A DNA stretch of 64,000 nt from Burkholderia sp. S171 (GCF_009766085.1 NZ_LMUF01000026.1:146731-210730); one strand, 5' to 3'; shown: positions 1-9,083, counted from the stretch's first letter. The notes: a model not told the origin generated them from the letters alone. Translations and numbers: made by a program.

Positions 1-47
1 GTAGCGATTACACCGAACGCTCCGAACAATGCAGGAGCGGCATCGTC

Positions 48-587
48 ATGAAAAAACATTTCCGCTTGCGTAGAAGTTCACGCGGCATCGCGTTGCCGAT
101 CGTCCTGCTGATGTCGTCGATGCTACTGGTCACCGCCGCCGCATGGCTTGAGGCGGCGCTCGTCAGCGCGCGAACAACAACCAATCTGGGTGAGCGCGTG
201 CAAGCGTTTCACAGCGCCGACAGCGCGTTGATCCGCTGCACCCGCATCGCGCTTGACTCTCTGCCCGAGCTGAAAAACCTCACCGGTCCGCTTGCCGTTG
301 AATCGGACAAATGGCGGCTGAAGGCTTCGTTCGAAGGTGCATCGGCGAGTGCGGTGATGCCGTTTGCATCGTGGCCCTATGCGATACGACCGCCCCAATG
401 CCTCATCGAGATTTGGCCGGCGCGGGCTAACGATCAAGCCGGCGCTGTTTTGATCACCGCTCGCGGTTTCGGCCGGATGGCGGACAACGAGTCGTGGTTA
501 CAGCAGGAGATCGAGATGAGTGAAAGCGGCATCGTGCGGCACTGGCGACGCATTGTCGCAAAGCCATTTCAAGGGAACCTGCCATGA
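48..587 (+). CDS. pilX: PilX-like type IV pilus minor pilin / assembly protein
   Basis: The 179-residue protein has a basic N-terminus, then RGIALPIVLLM (about residues 12-22) and one hydrophobic segment to about residue 37. This is the prepilin-like start of PilX_N family proteins, which prime type IV pilus assembly at the inner membrane. The rest is a soluble periplasmic-type domain with two cysteines. AGGAG lies 10 bases before the ATG. The stop overlaps the next pilin gene by ATGA, so the two are translationally coupled. Bases 1-47 probably belong to the end of an upstream pil gene, but the reading frame there cannot be settled. Assignment rests on the N-terminus and context; the C-terminal part is not recognised. 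Confidence 0.75.
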   Translation: MKKHFRLRRSSRGIALPIVLLMSSMLLVTAAAWLEAALVSARTTTNLGERVQAFHSADSALIRCTRIALDSLPELKNLTGPLAVESDKWRLKASFEGASASAVMPFASWPYAIRPPQCLIEIWPARANDQAGAVLITARGFGRMADNESWLQQEIEMSESGIVRHWRRIVAKPFQGNLP

Positions 588-1012
588 CAACTTCAGACGA
601 GGGCTTCACGCTGCTCGAACTGATGATCACGCTCGGCATGGCGGCGATTATCGCGACATTCGCCATGCCGATTTATCGGGAACAGGTGAGAAGAGGGCAT
701 CGAATGTATGCTGTGACGGCACTCTATCGCGCGGCTCAATACGTGGAGAGCGCACGAACGATTTCAAGCAATGACGTGGCCTCGAAGCTGCCGCTTGGCT
801 TCGATCACGCGCCCGCGTTAGGCACGGTGGTTTATGTGTTGCGTATGCTCGGCGAGTCGGAGCAGAACGGCGGGTATTCGATTGAAGCGCAGCCGGTCGA
901 CGATAGGGACGCGTGCGGAATCTATTCGCTGGACGCGACGGGCGTCAGGTCAAATCGGTCGGCGGAAAAACTCACGCCGCCCAAAGTGGCGGCGTGCTGG
1001 AGCGGCAAATGA
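584..1012 (+). CDS. pilE: type IV pilin (PilE-like minor pilin)
   Basis: This 142-residue protein starts with a short leader ending in glycine, followed by FTLLELMITLGM. That is the class III prepilin cleavage site with phenylalanine at +1 and glutamate at +5, followed by the hydrophobic helix. Two cysteines near residues 110 and 138 could form the C-terminal disulfide loop seen in PilE-like pilins. It would be cleaved and methylated by PilD and built into, or prime, a type IV pilus. It overlaps the PilX-like gene by four bases. It is shorter than most major pilins, so a minor pilin is more likely than the main fibre subunit. Confidence 0.82.
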   Translation: MTTSDEGFTLLELMITLGMAAIIATFAMPIYREQVRRGHRMYAVTALYRAAQYVESARTISSNDVASKLPLGFDHAPALGTVVYVLRMLGESEQNGGYSIEAQPVDDRDACGIYSLDATGVRSNRSAEKLTPPKVAACWSGK

Positions 1013-1062
1013 GCGGATTGATTAAACGCACTGCGCCGCCCGAATGGCCCGGGCCTGGCGTG

Positions 1063-1644
1063 TCAGGCGTCCGGATCGACGGCAATGTCCGTGGGCAACG
1101 GTTTGTCCGGAGCCGACCTGATCTGTTGCCACACGCGATACGCCTCCCAGCCCAGCAAGCCCAGACCGCCCCACTTGAGGATCGGTTTCGCGCTTGCGAT
1201 CAGCCTGGAGCGCACGGGTTTCGTGAGCACCAGCGATGCAAGAGAACTCACAACGGGATATTGCTTGAGCAACAGGCCCAGACCGCCACCGCCGCCACTG
1301 AACAGGCCACTAAGTCCGCTCAGTCCACTCATCCGGCTCATGAACCCGCTGGCACCGGATGCCCGGCCGCGCTTGCGGCGCCCCGGCATCAACAAACTCA
1401 GGACGCTGAAATGCGAGACCTTGTAACGCAGATCGGCGCTGGCTTGCGCGAGTTCCATACGCTCGACGTCCGCCCGCGCGATCAGCAGTTCCTTGCGCAG
1501 CGCGCGCATGTGGGGCGTGCTCAGCTTGTGCGCGGTCGCTCGCTTCTGAGCTTTGAAGGTGTCGTCGTAGTGACTCATGGCGTGGCAGGCTCTTGGAAAG
1601 TCGTCGATGAAAACTGTTTCGTCGTACTGCCCGGGCGTCGCCAT
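1063..1644 (-). CDS. DUF3318-type envelope-associated protein
   Basis: The protein has a charged alpha-helical N-terminal half (around HMRALRKELLIARADVERME), a serine/glycine-rich low-complexity stretch near residues 90-125, and a hydrophobic segment near residues 125-175. This resembles the DUF3318 proteins that sit beside a phage-holin-family protein and a DUF883 protein in Burkholderiaceae. No enzymatic motif is visible and the role is unknown. Two starts are possible: the ATG at 1644, 21 bases after the upstream stop, or the ATG at 1578 (MSHYDD), which better fits the family start as I recall it. Neither has a strong ribosome-binding site. Confidence 0.6.
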   Translation of the reverse strand: MATPGQYDETVFIDDFPRACHAMSHYDDTFKAQKRATAHKLSTPHMRALRKELLIARADVERMELAQASADLRYKVSHFSVLSLLMPGRRKRGRASGASGFMSRMSGLSGLSGLFSGGGGGLGLLLKQYPVVSSLASLVLTKPVRSRLIASAKPILKWGGLGLLGWEAYRVWQQIRSAPDKPLPTDIAVDPDA

Positions 1645-1665
1645 GAGGTGAGTCCCGGGCGCACA

Positions 1666-2046
1666 TCAGTTGAACGTGTCGCGGTCCTTCTTGAACTCGG
1701 CGAGCGTACTGTCGAATACATTAGGGGAATTGAGCAGTCCGGCGCGCGCACGAACCGCGCACAGCACGGCAAACAGCGCATACGCAACCGTGATCGCCGC
1801 GAGCGATTGCCACCTGTAGGTATCCCAGAACGCGATCGCGATCAGCACTGTGAGCGTGATGAGCGCCATCATGGTGAGCATCATGGCGGCAAGACCGAGG
1901 AAGAGCACGCCGATCAGCCGCTCCTTTTCCTCAGCGAGCTCGATGCCGATCAGTTCCAGGCGCGTTTCGAAAATGGCGAACACGGAACTGACAATGCGGC
2001 GCAACGGCCCTTGCGTATCGTGCTGAGATTGCCTTTCTGTCGTCAT
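1666..2046 (-). CDS. phage holin family protein (DUF1469/YqjE-like membrane protein)
   Basis: This 126-residue protein has an amphipathic N-terminal region (RRIVSSVFAIFETRLELIGIE), two adjacent strongly hydrophobic segments at about residues 45-72 and 78-98, and a short polar tail. That is the layout of the YqjE/holin superfamily III proteins encoded next to ElaB/YqjD-type DUF883 proteins. Despite the name, chromosomal members are not phage lysis proteins; they are small inner-membrane proteins of unknown function linked to stationary phase or ribosome-membrane tethering. It lies between the DUF883 and DUF3318 genes on the same strand and is probably co-transcribed with them. Confidence 0.75.
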   Translation of the reverse strand: MTTERQSQHDTQGPLRRIVSSVFAIFETRLELIGIELAEEKERLIGVLFLGLAAMMLTMMALITLTVLIAIAFWDTYRWQSLAAITVAYALFAVLCAVRARAGLLNSPNVFDSTLAEFKKDRDTFN

Positions 2047-2261
2047 GGCTTGAGCGCGAGGAGCGCGTTATTTTGGCGCGAATATTTCCGGCCGGGTCGC
2101 GTAGCCGCCCCGGCCGGTCTTTTAATCTGGACGCCGGCCAGGAAAGCTCCGGCGGTCCCAGGCGGTCACGGCTTTTGCCGGCCAAGTTAGCTCGGCGTAT
2201 ATAGCAATTAGCAAACCGCGGCAAGACCAGCGGCTAACCCGGCCCCTGGGATGAATGACGA

Positions 2262-2564
2262 TTAGCGACGATTGATCAACAAACCCACAACGACGCCTAA
2301 ACCTGCAGCAATCCCGATTGATGCCCACGGGCGTTCGTGAACGAAGTCGTCGGTAGCACGAGCGGCTTTCTTGCCTTTTTCGATCACCACGACTTGTGCG
2401 TCGGCAGCTCGCTCCTTCGCTTGCTTCAAGCGGGTCAGAGCGGTCTCGCGCAACTCGGATGCACGCTCGCCTGTGGCGCTTGCGGCCTGTTTCAACAGGT
2501 CTTCGGCGTCTGCGAGAACGGTTTTGATATCCGACATGAATCGCTCCTTATTGATTTCTGACAT
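2262..2564 (-). CDS. DUF883 (ElaB/YqjD-like) membrane-anchored protein
   Basis: The protein of about 100 residues has a long charged helix over residues 10-70 and a C-terminal membrane anchor around PWASIGIAAGLGVVVGLLINRR's glycine/valine-rich stretch, ending in the RR typical of DUF883 proteins. YqjD and ElaB of E. coli bind ribosomes and dock them at the inner membrane in stationary phase. I chose the ATG at 2564, which has GGAG six bases upstream. A further ATG at 2537 has a perfect AAGGAG seven bases upstream and could also be used. It is the first gene of a three-gene set with the holin-like and DUF3318 genes. Confidence 0.75.
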   Translation of the reverse strand: MSEINKERFMSDIKTVLADAEDLLKQAASATGERASELRETALTRLKQAKERAADAQVVVIEKGKKAARATDDFVHERPWASIGIAAGLGVVVGLLINRR

Positions 2565-3020
2565 TGATGGCTCCACACGGGTGAGGCTACGCCAATCGTA
2601 CCAAAGAAGCGGTCGCTAATTGGCGTCCATCCGGCCCCTAGATCAAACCTTGCAGTTTTTGTTCCTGCTGTCACAAAGCTCGCCACGGCATCTGTCAAAA
2701 AGGGTATCCCTCCAACGCGTGGAGGCCGGCCATTAAATGCATGGGTGCAGGTTGTGCATCGAACCGGAGGCGTTCACGTCTGCGAGAGTTATTGGTGAGG
2801 GCCGAAAAATTACAAAAATGCATGTCGATGTGACGGAATGTTCGTTCGTTGTGCAGGTCTAGTCCCTTATGCTTTAATTTTCGCTGGACCGGACGCGTCG
2901 GGACGAACCTGTACAGTCTGGCTGAGCCGAACAGACAAGGCCCAGATACCTGCTACCAACCTGTACCAGACCTGCATTGCGTGACGAATAACGCGGTGCA
3001 TCACTTCAAGGAGACACATC
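2565..3020. other. intergenic region between DUF883 gene and peroxiredoxin gene
   Basis: No convincing ORF is present in this 456-base stretch. It contains a perfect 6-bp stem hairpin at 2709-2725 (CCTCCA, loop ACGCG, TGGAGG) without a T-run, a plausible promoter at 2849-2878, and two copies of ACCTGTAC within the presumed leader of the peroxiredoxin gene. It must carry divergent promoters for the two flanking units. Confidence 0.5.
2849..2878 (+). promoter_or_regulatory. candidate sigma70 promoter of the peroxiredoxin gene
   Basis: TTGTGC (2849-2854) and TTTAAT (2873-2878) are separated by 18 bases. The start point would fall near 2885, giving a leader of about 135 bases. The match is moderate and no OxyR-like site was recognised. 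Confidence 0.3.
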
Positions 3021-3659
3021 ATGAGCTTGCGTCTAGGCGACACGGCGCCCGATTTCGAACAGGATTCCAGCGTTGGCCGTATCAAGTTTCACGAATGGCT
3101 AGGCGACAGCTGGGGCGTGCTGTTTTCACATCCGGCGGATTTCACGCCGGTTTGCACGACGGAACTCGGTCTGACGGCGAAGCTGGCGGGGGAGTTCGAG
3201 AAACGCAATGTGAAGGCCATTGCGTTGTCGGTTGATAACGTGGAGTCGCATAAGGAGTGGATCAAGGACATCAACGAAACGCAGGCCGCGAATGTCGGTT
3301 TTCCGATCCTGGCCGACGGTGACCGGAAGGTGTCCGAGCTATACGACATGATTCATCCGAATGCGAATGCCACGTTGACGGTGCGCTCGCTTTTTGTCAT
3401 CGATCCGAAAAAGAAGGTTCGCCTGACCATTACGTACCCGGCGAGCACGGGTCGAAACTTCGATGAAATCCTGCGGGTGATCGATTCGCTGCAACTCACC
3501 GATAGCCATCAGGTCGCGACGCCGGGTAACTGGAAGCAGGGCGACGACGTGGTGATCGTGCCGTCGCTGCAAGACCCGGAGGAGATCAAGCGCAAATTCC
3601 CGAAAGGCTACAAGGCTGTGCGCCCGTATCTGCGCCTGACGCCGCAACCGAACAAGTAA
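3021..3659 (+). CDS. 1-Cys peroxiredoxin (Prx6 family)
   Basis: The enzyme of 212 residues reduces peroxides through one catalytic cysteine. The active-site motif PVCTTE contains the peroxidatic Cys45, preceded by HPADFTP. The C-terminal extension (GDDVVIVPSLQDPEE through YLRLTPQPNK) is the extra domain that separates Prx6/AhpE-like 1-Cys enzymes from the shorter two-cysteine AhpC. AAGGAG lies eight bases before the ATG. It appears to be a single-gene unit, with its own promoter region and a strong terminator downstream. The function is cytosolic peroxide or alkyl hydroperoxide detoxification; the reductant cannot be deduced. Confidence 0.9.
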   Translation: MSLRLGDTAPDFEQDSSVGRIKFHEWLGDSWGVLFSHPADFTPVCTTELGLTAKLAGEFEKRNVKAIALSVDNVESHKEWIKDINETQAANVGFPILADGDRKVSELYDMIHPNANATLTVRSLFVIDPKKKVRLTITYPASTGRNFDEILRVIDSLQLTDSHQVATPGNWKQGDDVVIVPSLQDPEEIKRKFPKGYKAVRPYLRLTPQPNK

Positions 3660-3682
3660 GCGCTAGCGGCGTCAGCAACAAA

Positions 3683-3717
3683 CAAAAAGCCAACGCATGA
3701 ACCGCGTTGGCTTTTTG
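3683..3717 (+). terminator. Rho-independent terminator after the peroxiredoxin gene
   Basis: A perfect 13-bp stem (AAAAAGCCAACGC, loop ATGAACC, then its complement) ends in five Ts. The A-run on the other side means it can also act for the converging glutaryl-CoA dehydrogenase gene. Confidence 0.85.
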
Positions 3718-3765
3718 CTTTCCAGCGACCTTATCGAGCCGCAACGATCCCGGCGAGAACCTCGC

Positions 3766-4956
3766 TCAGAAAAACGCTTGAATTCCCGTCTGGGCGCGTC
3801 CGAGGATCAGCGCGTGGATATCGTGCGTGCCTTCGTACGTGTTCACCACTTCCAGATTCACCAAATGGCGCGCCACGCCAAATTCGTCTGAGATACCGTT
3901 GCCGCCGAGCATGTCACGCGCCAGTCGCGCAATATCCAGCGCCTTGCCGCACGAATTGCGTTTCATGATCGACGTGATTTCAACAGCCGCCGTGCCTTCG
4001 TCCTTCATGCGGCCCAGGCGCAGGACGCCTTGCAGCCCAAGGGTGATCTCCGTCTGCATGTCGGCGAGTTTCTTTTGAATCAACTGGTTAGCGGCAAGCG
4101 GACGGCCGAACTGCTTGCGATCCAGCGTGTATTGCCGTGCCATGTGCCAGCACGCTTCAGCCGCGCCGAGCGCGCCCCAAGCGATCCCGTAGCGCGCTGA
4201 ATTCAGGCAGGTGAACGGACCTTTGAGCCCGCTCACGTTTGGCATCAGGTTTTCTTCCGGCACGAAGACTTCGTCCATCACGATCTCGCCGGTAATCGAT
4301 GCCCGCAAGCCGACCTTGCCGTGAATGGCGGGTGCAGTCAGCCCTTTCCAGCCCTTCTCCAGGATGAAACCGCGAATCAGATCACGGCCTTCTTCCTCCA
4401 ACTTCGCCCACACGACGAACACATCGGCGATCGGCGAATTCGAGATCCACATCTTCTGGCCGGAGATCGAAAAGCCGCCGTCCACCTTTTTGGCGCGCGT
4501 CGTCATGCTGGCGGGATCGGAGCCGGCGTTCGGCTCGGTAAGTCCGAAACAGCCGATCCATTCGCCCGTCGCGAGCTTCGGCAGATACTTTTGCTTCTGC
4601 GCTTCGGTGCCGAATGCGTTGATCGGCACCATGACAAGTGACGACTGCACCGACATCATCGACCGGTATCCCGAATCCACGCGTTCAACTTCGCGAGCGA
4701 TCAGGCCATAGCTGACGTAGTTGAGACCCGGACCGCCGTACTGTTCGGGAATGGTCGGGCCGAGCAGACCGAGTTCGCCCATCTCACGGAAGATCGCCAC
4801 GTCTGTGTGTTCGTTGCGGAACGCGTTGATCACGCGCGGTTGCAGCTTGTCCTGCGCGTAAGCGTACGCAGCGTCGCGGATCATGCGTTCTTCGTCGCTG
4901 AGTTGCTGGTCGAGCAGCAACGGATCTTCCCAACTAAAACGGGCGTCATCGGCCAT
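3766..4956 (-). CDS. gcdH: glutaryl-CoA dehydrogenase
   Basis: This FAD-dependent acyl-CoA dehydrogenase of 396 residues oxidises and decarboxylates glutaryl-CoA to crotonyl-CoA in lysine/tryptophan degradation. Visible features are the flavin-site segment [14 protein letters not shown], the [16 protein letters not shown] substrate/FAD region, and near the end YEGTHDIH with the catalytic base Glu375. The ATG at 4956 is preceded by AGGAG at seven bases; the in-frame upstream extension crosses the operator and is not coding. It is transcribed divergently from an IclR-family regulator with a palindrome between them. No CoA-transferase partner for glutarate activation is adjacent. Confidence 0.92.
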   Translation of the reverse strand: MADDARFSWEDPLLLDQQLSDEERMIRDAAYAYAQDKLQPRVINAFRNEHTDVAIFREMGELGLLGPTIPEQYGGPGLNYVSYGLIAREVERVDSGYRSMMSVQSSLVMVPINAFGTEAQKQKYLPKLATGEWIGCFGLTEPNAGSDPASMTTRAKKVDGGFSISGQKMWISNSPIADVFVVWAKLEEEGRDLIRGFILEKGWKGLTAPAIHGKVGLRASITGEIVMDEVFVPEENLMPNVSGLKGPFTCLNSARYGIAWGALGAAEACWHMARQYTLDRKQFGRPLAANQLIQKKLADMQTEITLGLQGVLRLGRMKDEGTAAVEITSIMKRNSCGKALDIARLARDMLGGNGISDEFGVARHLVNLEVVNTYEGTHDIHALILGRAQTGIQAFF

Positions 4957-5002
4957 GTTGTTTCTCCTGTTTCCTCTATTCCTGATTTTCGGACTTGACT
5001 GA

Positions 5003-5021
5003 TGTTCCGCTAAGCGGAACA
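5003..5021. promoter_or_regulatory. palindromic operator between gcdH and the IclR-family regulator gene
   Basis: TGTTCCGC-TAA-GCGGAACA is a perfect 8-bp inverted repeat with a 3-base centre. IclR-family regulators typically bind TTCCGC/GCGGAA-type palindromes. It lies 47 bases before the gcdH start and 35 bases before the regulator start, well placed for repression of gcdH and autoregulation. Confidence 0.7.
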
Positions 5022-5055
5022 ATGTTTTGCAAATTAAAGTCGAGTCTAGCATCCG

Positions 5056-5883
5056 ATGCCAATAACTTCCATCCGGAATTCCGAGTTGTCGAAGCCGTCC
5101 GCAGAGTCTCCTGATTCATCGGAGGGAATCGATGAGCGCAAGTTTGTCGTCGCGCTCGCCCGTGGCCTGGACATGCTGCGCGCGTTTCGTCCGGGTGAGA
5201 CCTTGCTGGGCAATCGCGATTTCGTCGATAGAACCGGCCTGCCCAAAGCCACCGTTAACCGGCTTGCCTACACGCTGACCACGCTCGGGTATCTGCGTTT
5301 CGACGAACCGGCCGGCAAATACGCGCTCGATACGGGCGTGCTGTCGCTGGGATTCGCTTTACTGGCCGGCGCCGATGCACTCGAACTCGCGCGTCCGCAC
5401 ATGCGGGTGCTCGCGCGGGAAATTGGCGCGGCGGTGTCATTGGGATGCCGCGCCGGGCTCCATATGATCTATCTGGAAACCATCCGCAGCGAGACGGCGC
5501 TGACGCTGGGCCTGGCTCCCGGCTCACGGCTGTCCATGCTGACCAGCTCAATGGGGCGTGCTTATCTGGCGGTGCAGGAGCCGGATCAGCGCGAGGCTTT
5601 GCTCGAAGAACTCGGCGCGGCGGCGGTGAGAAATGGCGAAGACGGCGCACGGCTGGTGAAGGCGGCCAAAGAAGCGATCGATGATTACGCGCGCGATGGC
5701 TGTTGTTATTCGTTTCGCGACTGGCATGCCGACGTGAACGCGATCGCCGCACCTTTACGCGATATCCGCAACGGGCGATGGCTGGTGCTGAGCAGCAGCG
5801 GGCCGGCATCGTCGATGGACGAGGCGTATTTCCGCAACGTTGTTGCGCCCAAGCTACGGACATTGGCCGCGCGACTGGCGTGA
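5056..5883 (+). CDS. IclR-family transcriptional regulator, probable regulator of gcdH
   Basis: The protein of 275 residues has an N-terminal winged helix-turn-helix at about residues 30-95 ([33 protein letters not shown]) and the IclR effector-binding domain beyond ([19 protein letters not shown], the [17 protein letters not shown] ligand-pocket region). Such proteins bind aromatic or short organic acids and act as repressor or activator. The divergent arrangement with gcdH and the shared palindrome make control of glutaryl-CoA metabolism likely. Regulators of gcdH described elsewhere are often LysR type, so an IclR partner is less common. The ATG at 5056 has no strong ribosome-binding site. 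Confidence 0.85.
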   Translation: MPITSIRNSELSKPSAESPDSSEGIDERKFVVALARGLDMLRAFRPGETLLGNRDFVDRTGLPKATVNRLAYTLTTLGYLRFDEPAGKYALDTGVLSLGFALLAGADALELARPHMRVLAREIGAAVSLGCRAGLHMIYLETIRSETALTLGLAPGSRLSMLTSSMGRAYLAVQEPDQREALLEELGAAAVRNGEDGARLVKAAKEAIDDYARDGCCYSFRDWHADVNAIAAPLRDIRNGRWLVLSSSGPASSMDEAYFRNVVAPKLRTLAARLA

Positions 5884-6024
5884 AGGCGTACTGATTAAGC
5901 CCGAATAGGGCCGCTTGACAGCCAAATCAGGTTGAAATCGGTCAAAACGTGATTTAGAAATAACATCCCAAAAACACGGCTCTTAGAACATAATTCGATG
6001 AAACAGCCGCAGGGAGACTAAAAA

Positions 6025-6522
6025 ATGACCGGGTTCTCGCTGGACGCAACGGATTGCCGTATTTTGTCGGTGCTGCAAGAAGATGGTCGCATCAGCAACC
6101 TTGATCTGGCTGAGCGGATTTCGCTTTCGCCGTCAGCGTGTCTGCGTCGCATGCGGCTGCTTGAGGAGGAAGGGGTAATAGCAAGCTATCGCGCGTGTCT
6201 GGACCGGGAACGGCTGGGCGTGGAACTGGAGGCGTTCGTCCATGTTTCCATGCGCAACGACCAGGAAAACTGGCACGAGAAATTTGCGGCCGCTGTGCGC
6301 GAATGGCCGGAAGTGGTGGGCGCGTTTGTTGTGACAGGCGACACGCATTACGTGCTGCGCGTGCTTGCATACAACCTCAAGCACTACTCGGACTTCATCC
6401 TGAGCAAGCTTTACAAGGCGCCGGGTGTGATCGATATCCGCTCGAATATCGTGCTTCAGACCATGAAGGACGAAGCCGGTGTGCCCGTCGCCTTGATCGA
6501 TAGAACCGCTAGCGCGTCATAA
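6025..6522 (+). CDS. Lrp/AsnC-family transcriptional regulator
   Basis: The protein of 165 residues starts with the Lrp winged helix-turn-helix (LDATDCRILSVLQEDGRISN, then LAERISLSPSACLRRMRLLEE) and continues with the RAM/AsnC ligand-binding domain (WPEVVGAFVVTGDTHYVLRV). Family members are small DNA-bending regulators that respond to amino acids. AGGGAGA lies about nine bases before the ATG. It stands alone between IclR and a convergent flavin reductase gene, so its target is not evident from context. Confidence 0.85.
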   Translation: MTGFSLDATDCRILSVLQEDGRISNLDLAERISLSPSACLRRMRLLEEEGVIASYRACLDRERLGVELEAFVHVSMRNDQENWHEKFAAAVREWPEVVGAFVVTGDTHYVLRVLAYNLKHYSDFILSKLYKAPGVIDIRSNIVLQTMKDEAGVPVALIDRTASAS

Positions 6523-6543
6523 ACCCGAGCTGAACAAGCCCGG

Positions 6544-7104
6544 TTACAGCGATCCAAGCGTATGAAACTGCCCCGCCTGAAACACCAGCGGGGCAATCTC
6601 CGCTGCATTCTCATGCACGCCGCATCGCTCCACCTGACCCACGAAGATCACGTGATCGCCTTCCTGATAGCGGCTGCGGTTGTGGCATTCGAACCACGCT
6701 AGCGCACCATCGAGTACCGGCATGCCGGTGTCTCCCGCGGCATGCGACACGCCGGCAAACCGGTCGCCCTTGACCGTCGCAAAGCGCTTGCAAAGATCGA
6801 CTTGCGTCGCGGCAAGCACGTTGACGACGTAGTGACTATTGGCCTGGAATACCGGCATCGACGCGGATTTGGTCGCGAGGCTCCACAACACGAGCGGCGG
6901 ATCGAGCGAAACAGAGTTGAACGAACTGGCGGTAATGCCAATCAACTGGCCCGATTCGGTGCGGGTGGTGATGACGGTAACGCCAGTGGCAAACTGGCTG
7001 AGCGCGTCGCGGAAAGAGCTAGCGTCGAAATTCGGTGGATTAGCGCGTTTCATCGGAATGGGTTCGGGTTCGACGGTATCGGCGGAATCCAGGCGGCAAA
7101 CCAT
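6544..7104 (-). CDS. flavin reductase family protein (HpaC-like)
   Basis: The protein resembles the FMN/FAD-binding split-barrel reductases that supply reduced flavin to two-component monooxygenases. The family signature is visible: FATGVTVITTR, then GITASSFNSVSLDPPLVLW, and later HYVVNVLA and FECHNRSRYQEGDHVIFVGQV. It uses NAD(P)H to reduce free flavin in the cytoplasm. No oxygenase component is nearby. The ATG at 7104 gives 186 residues; an internal ATG at 7053 (MKRANPPNF) gives 169 and also fits the family length. Neither has a good ribosome-binding site. Confidence 0.8.
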   Translation of the reverse strand: MVCRLDSADTVEPEPIPMKRANPPNFDASSFRDALSQFATGVTVITTRTESGQLIGITASSFNSVSLDPPLVLWSLATKSASMPVFQANSHYVVNVLAATQVDLCKRFATVKGDRFAGVSHAAGDTGMPVLDGALAWFECHNRSRYQEGDHVIFVGQVERCGVHENAAEIAPLVFQAGQFHTLGSL

Positions 7105-7308
7105 AGCTAAACAATAAGCCGGATGAAGTTTTCGAAGTCATCGGAGGATTGGCGATTGTTACGATTCTATCGGAATCGGCCTGTTCGCCGCGGTGCTAAA
7201 GGCCGCACAGGCAACGCGGACACTCGAAAACCAGTAAGCTGGAAGGGTTGATTCACAGGCTTCCGCACGCATTTGGTAGCTCTCGCGGAACACGAACCAG
7301 GAGCCAGC

Positions 7309-7869
7309 ATGACGCAACAGGATGAGCAGGCAAAGCGCGAAATCGCCACCATTGGCGGCGGGTGCTTTTGGTGTACCGAAGCGGTTTTTTTAGGTGTTGA
7401 AGGCGTGCTGTCGGTGGAATCGGGTTACGCCGGCGGCCAAGTGAAGGATCCATCGTACGAACAGGTTTGCGACGGCACGACCGGTCACGCCGAAGTCATC
7501 AAGGTGGAATTCGATCCGGCGGTGATCGCGTATCGGAATGTGCTGGAGATTTTCTTTGCGACTCACGATCCGACGCAGCTCAACCGGCAAGGCAATGACG
7601 TTGGCACGCAGTATCGATCGTCCGTCTTCACGCACTCCGACGAACAGCGGAAGATCGCGCTGGAAGTGATCGACGAATTGCAGAAGGAAGGGATCTTCGA
7701 CGGCAAGATCGTTACCGAAGTCACGCCGTTGAACGGCAATTATTTTCCGGCCGAGGACTATCACCAGAACTACTTCGAGCAGCATCCGAATCAAGGGTAT
7801 TGCGCGTTTGTGGTCGCGCCGAAGGTGGCGAAGTTCAGGCAGAAGTTCGCGCATCGGCTGAAACGCTGA
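7309..7869 (+). CDS. msrA: peptide-methionine (S)-S-oxide reductase MsrA
   Basis: The 186-residue enzyme reduces methionine-S-sulfoxide in proteins. The GCFWC motif places the catalytic cysteine at residue 19, and YAGG, GHAEVIKVEFDP and the DYHQNYF segment are all MsrA hallmarks. I chose the ATG at 7309, six bases after AGGAG; the upstream in-frame TTG is unlikely. It is a single-gene unit ended by a strong terminator. Confidence 0.95.
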   Translation: MTQQDEQAKREIATIGGGCFWCTEAVFLGVEGVLSVESGYAGGQVKDPSYEQVCDGTTGHAEVIKVEFDPAVIAYRNVLEIFFATHDPTQLNRQGNDVGTQYRSSVFTHSDEQRKIALEVIDELQKEGIFDGKIVTEVTPLNGNYFPAEDYHQNYFEQHPNQGYCAFVVAPKVAKFRQKFAHRLKR

Positions 7870-7920
7870 GCGTTTGAAGGGCACGTTTGAGTGGCAAGTT
7901 TTGAGTGACACCAAGGCAAG

Positions 7921-7951
7921 ACGGGCTTCGCGAAATCGAAGCCCGTTTTTT
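7921..7951 (+). terminator. Rho-independent terminator after msrA
   Basis: A 10-bp perfect stem (ACGGGCTTCG and complement, loop CGAAAT) is followed by a run of six Ts. It lies just before the end of the convergent DUF72 gene. Confidence 0.85.
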
Positions 7952-7962
7952 ATTCCGGCGGC

Positions 7963-8994
7963 TTATTCCGGCGGCAGGCCTGCCGCCAAGTACATCGCGA
8001 TTTTGAAACACGTCAGCGGCGCCGAACCCTCCGCCTTGTTGTTCACCGCGATTACCACCGGCTGCCCTGCAAGCGCGTAGCGCAGCGCGAGTTCGGCGAG
8101 CGCTTCGTGCGTGTCCGGATCTTCATCGACGAGTTTATCGAACGGCTCGTACTTCGCTTTCGCCTGCTCGTATTTAAAGCCGCCGTGCAGACTCCAGCGC
8201 ACGATCAGCGGCCCAAGGCCGCCTTCGTCCAGCAGCGCGAGCGCCTTCGCCTGGCGCCGCGGATCGGGCATGCGCGCGTGGATACCGACGCAATATCGCA
8301 CCTTCGCGTCACGCAGCACGCGGATAAACCGCGGCGTCAGCATGATGGCGTCACGTAATTCCACCGCGTAGCAACTCTCGCCGGGCAGTGGCGGCAGCGC
8401 GTTGAGAAACGCGGACAGGCGGTCGAGGAACGCGGTCGGATCGACGATCATCGCGTCAGGCAACGGTGGAATCTGGAACACGAGCGCGCCGGCTTTTTCC
8501 CCCAGGCCGGCGATGCACGGCTGCACGAAGTCATTGATCGCGATGCCCGCGTCGAGGAAGGCGGGGTTATCGCCGGCGGGTGCACCTTTGTCGCCGCGAA
8601 CGGTGGCATCGGTGACGGAAGCCGGTGCTTTTACGATGAACCGAAAATGGGCCGGCACCTGGTTCGCGTAGCGCGCATAGTCCGCCACCGACAAGGGCCC
8701 GTAGAACGAACGGTCTATCGACACACAGCGTAGTAACGGATGCGCGCCGAGCGCGTTGAGGCCATCGCGGGAAAGCTTGGCGGACGAATACTCGTCCCCA
8801 TAGACGATGTCACGCCAGCCGGGAAACGACCACGTCGACGGGCCAATATGAACGGTGTCGGGAAGGCGAAGCGCTAACGCGTGATGGTCGGGCGCCGCGA
8901 CAGTGGGCAAAACCCCGCCGCGTGATTTTGTTTTTGTGCGAGACGGAGTTACGGGAGCCGGTTCGTTCTCCGCCGTTTCGGCCGCCCCGAACAT
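7963..8994 (-). CDS. DUF72 domain-containing protein (YecE-like)
   Basis: The DUF72 fold begins around HIGPSTWSFPGWRDIVYG and includes FRFIVKAP and the C-terminal NNKAEGSAPLTC segment with the conserved asparagines. The family forms TIM-like barrels of unknown function, proposed to act on nucleic acids or sugars. The start is uncertain: the ATG at 8994 (MFGAAETAENEP) is used here, but the frame stays open through a serine/glutamate-rich stretch to a CTG overlapping the cfa stop at 9084-9087, and the N-terminus could begin there or at a GTG at 9000. A 12-base tandem duplication (TTATTCCGGCGG twice) occurs at the stop codon. Confidence 0.75.
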   Translation of the reverse strand: MFGAAETAENEPAPVTPSRTKTKSRGGVLPTVAAPDHHALALRLPDTVHIGPSTWSFPGWRDIVYGDEYSSAKLSRDGLNALGAHPLLRCVSIDRSFYGPLSVADYARYANQVPAHFRFIVKAPASVTDATVRGDKGAPAGDNPAFLDAGIAINDFVQPCIAGLGEKAGALVFQIPPLPDAMIVDPTAFLDRLSAFLNALPPLPGESCYAVELRDAIMLTPRFIRVLRDAKVRYCVGIHARMPDPRRQAKALALLDEGGLGPLIVRWSLHGGFKYEQAKAKYEPFDKLVDEDPDTHEALAELALRYALAGQPVVIAVNNKAEGSAPLTCFKIAMYLAAGLPPE

Positions 8995-9083
8995 ATCCAC
9001 TTGCAGCGCGTGCGACTCTGCCGCCGCATCCGGTTCATCACCGGATGCGGATTCGTGGGAAGCGGCAGACTCAGAAGTTGAAC

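Noticed and set aside
913..2190. 425-codon plus-strand open frame over the DUF3318 and holin genes
   Set aside because: It is antisense to two recognisable genes, is rich in Arg/His/Gln without a family, and extends past their boundaries; it is a high-GC shadow.
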